From: Armatimonadota bacterium
Lineage (GTDB): Bacteria; Armatimonadota; Zipacnadia; JAUWAU01
Assembly (NCBI GenBank): GCA_030601885.1
Contig: JAUWAU010000027.1
Span: 23,277 to 87,276 of the forward strand
DNA: 64,000 nucleotides
Direction: 5' to 3'
The notes under the pieces were generated by a model that saw nothing but the letters and a program-made list of their open reading frames with translations, was not told the DNA's origin and searched no databases. Both the position numbers and the translations under genes were made by a program. Below are positions 63,060 to 64,000 of the stretch, one piece after another. Within the stretch, counting starts at the first letter, position 1, and every line of letters begins with the position of its first letter.

Positions 63060-63314
63060 ATGGTTAGAACACAGATCCAACTCGACGAGGGCAAGTACAG
63101 CAAGCTGCGGCAGGTTGCCGCGAAGCAGGGCCGCTCCATGGCTGACTGCATTCGCGAGGCCATCAATCTATTCCTGCAGAAGTCCGAGTCCCAGACTGCC
63201 GACATTGCCGCAATCGCCGGCAAGTACACGCCGATGGAGCCGTCGCGGCTGAAAGCCCACGATCGTTGGTGGGCGGAGGCGATCCTCGGGGATGACCGGA
63301 GCGGCGCCCAGTGA
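63060..63314 (+). CDS. VapB-type antitoxin with ribbon-helix-helix start
   Basis: The 84-residue protein begins MVRTQIQLDEGKYSKLRQVA. A beta strand and two helices of ribbon-helix-helix type bind DNA (GRSMADCIREAINLFL is the second helix). The C-terminal part (GKYTPMEPSRLKAHDRWWAE) would wrap the toxin. The gene overlaps the PIN-domain gene by four bases, the usual arrangement for VapBC modules. It should also repress its own strong promoter directly upstream. Confidence 0.85.
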   Translation: MVRTQIQLDEGKYSKLRQVAAKQGRSMADCIREAINLFLQKSESQTADIAAIAGKYTPMEPSRLKAHDRWWAEAILGDDRSGAQ

Positions 63315-63709
63315 AGACAGTCTTCGTAGACACCTCGGGCTTCTACGCACTGCTTGACCGACAGGACCCGTTCCATTCGCCGGCGCGGGAGTGCTTCCTT
63401 CGCGCTCGGACGGAATCATGGCAGTTGGTCACAACCAACTATGTTGTGCACGAGACCTGGGCGATCATACAAGCACGGCTCGGCTGGGATGCGGTTGACG
63501 ACTGGTGCGACCATGTGCTTGCCCTCTGCCACACCCTCTGGGTGACGGAGCAGCTCCACGCCCTCGGCGAGGCTCGATGCCGGCAGGCAAGAAAGCGCGG
63601 CTTGAGCCTCACGGACTGCATCTCCATAGAGGTGATGCGCCAACAGCGCATTCGAGAAGCGATCGCGCAGGACGAGCACTTCGCACAGCAGGGCATTGCT
63701 CTTCCGTGA
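63311..63709 (+). CDS. VapC-type PIN-domain ribonuclease toxin
   Basis: The 132-residue protein has the PIN acidic residues Asp7 (VFVDTSGFYALLD), Glu48 (HETW), Asp102 (LTDCIS) and Asp121 (AQDEHFAQQG). All four expected positions are filled, so it should be an active metal-dependent ribonuclease. It starts with GTG inside the antitoxin stop region (GTGA), giving translational coupling. It is the last gene in the window. Confidence 0.88.
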   Translation: MKTVFVDTSGFYALLDRQDPFHSPARECFLRARTESWQLVTTNYVVHETWAIIQARLGWDAVDDWCDHVLALCHTLWVTEQLHALGEARCRQARKRGLSLTDCISIEVMRQQRIREAIAQDEHFAQQGIALP

Positions 63710-64000
63710 GACGGGCGCGTCCTTCTGCGTCTCACCCGCTGCCGGTCTGGCGCGGCAGCGCGCCGCACTAGTGCTTCGTTCGGTAAGTTCGCGTGTCAAA
63801 GGCAGCGGGCCAAGAATGGCCCGTCTACGCGGCTGCGGCCTTCAGTGCGCCGCTCGCGCCCCGCATCCCCGCGTAGGTCGGGCTTCCGCCTTCGCGAGAG
63901 GGACGAAGCTTCGGCGGAGTCCCTTCCAGCCCGACAATTCCGACGCGAACCTACGGAAGCAGGCACTAGCCCCCGCCGCCGCCGGCGAAGCGGACGCGCC
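63710..64000. other. Right-end non-coding stretch with a palindrome
   Basis: No gene is seen in the last 290 bases. At 63878-63935 GTCGGGCT and AGCCCGAC, with TCCGCC and GGCGGA inside, form an imperfect palindrome of a type common in this kind of genome. Confidence 0.55.

Noticed and set aside
1..64000. tRNA, rRNA, tmRNA, riboswitch or replication origin
   Set aside because: Reading both strands I found no T-loop signature, conserved rRNA block, riboswitch core or DnaA-box cluster that I could support. A covariance-model search would be decisive.

Overview
This window comes from the chromosome of an uncultivated, G+C-rich heterotrophic bacterium. The gene content (sulfatase, GH39-like glycosidase, DUF3604 protein, several Gfo/Idh/MocA dehydrogenases, a glycyl radical enzyme, UroD-like protein, GldA/F/G-type ABC exporter, DUF4340, long-form hibernation factor) is what is usually seen in polymer-degrading candidate phyla and in Armatimonadota, Hydrogenedentota or Planctomycetota-like lineages. 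No rRNA, tRNA or ribosomal protein gene is present, so the phylum cannot be fixed from sequence alone. MurJ, a lipoprotein signal and Tat signals point to a cell with peptidoglycan, standard secretion and a Tat system.

Layout. 1-6.7 kb: a secreted repeat protein cut by the left edge, an acetamidase/formamidase, a purple-acid-phosphatase-like enzyme with HEAT repeats and an APC permease with universal stress domains. 6.9-11.4 kb: a minus-strand operon nitrilase-type glutaminase, nadE, rsmI, murJ. 11.6-17.2 kb: RbsC/RbsB-like transport proteins without an ATPase, an aldehyde dehydrogenase, a solitary DNA methyltransferase, a YihY remnant and nagB. 17.3-23.7 kb (minus strand): small protein, hpf, cold-shock gene, a duplicated CsgG-like secreted protein, a THUMP-type RNA methyltransferase and an unusual winged-helix/membrane/FAD-reductase fusion. 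24.1-29.2 kb: GldA-GldF-GldG-DUF4340 exporter operon. 29.3-34.8 kb: epimerase-like protein, two metallo-beta-lactamase-fold enzymes, nitroreductase, creatininase-like protein and a second methyltransferase paralogous to the first. 34.8-42.5 kb: GH39-like glycosidase divergent from a propeller-DUF3604 protein, and membrane proteins. 42.5-46.1 kb: a graveyard of IS1182-like and IS256 transposase pieces, a decayed yihY and a lipid kinase. 46.1-58 kb: UroD-like protein, large esterase, and a five-gene run (glycyl radical enzyme, dehydrogenase, TIM-barrel isomerase, ROK kinase, deoxyribose-phosphate aldolase) that reads as a catabolic pathway. 58-64 kb: repeat-rich debris with copies of a ComM tail, a Tat-exported Gfo/Idh/MocA protein, a sulfatase and a VapBC-type module.

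Two dispersed repeat families run through the intergenic DNA. One is a foldback element whose arms are tandem heptamers of the form TCAGTGG and whose core varies. The other is a 123-bp unit with an internal hairpin. Both abut or enter genes and in places supply stop codons. The best candidates for new biology are the glycyl-radical/aldolase cluster, the membrane FAD-reductase fusion coupled to an RNA methyltransferase, the paired solitary methyltransferases, and the foldback repeat family.
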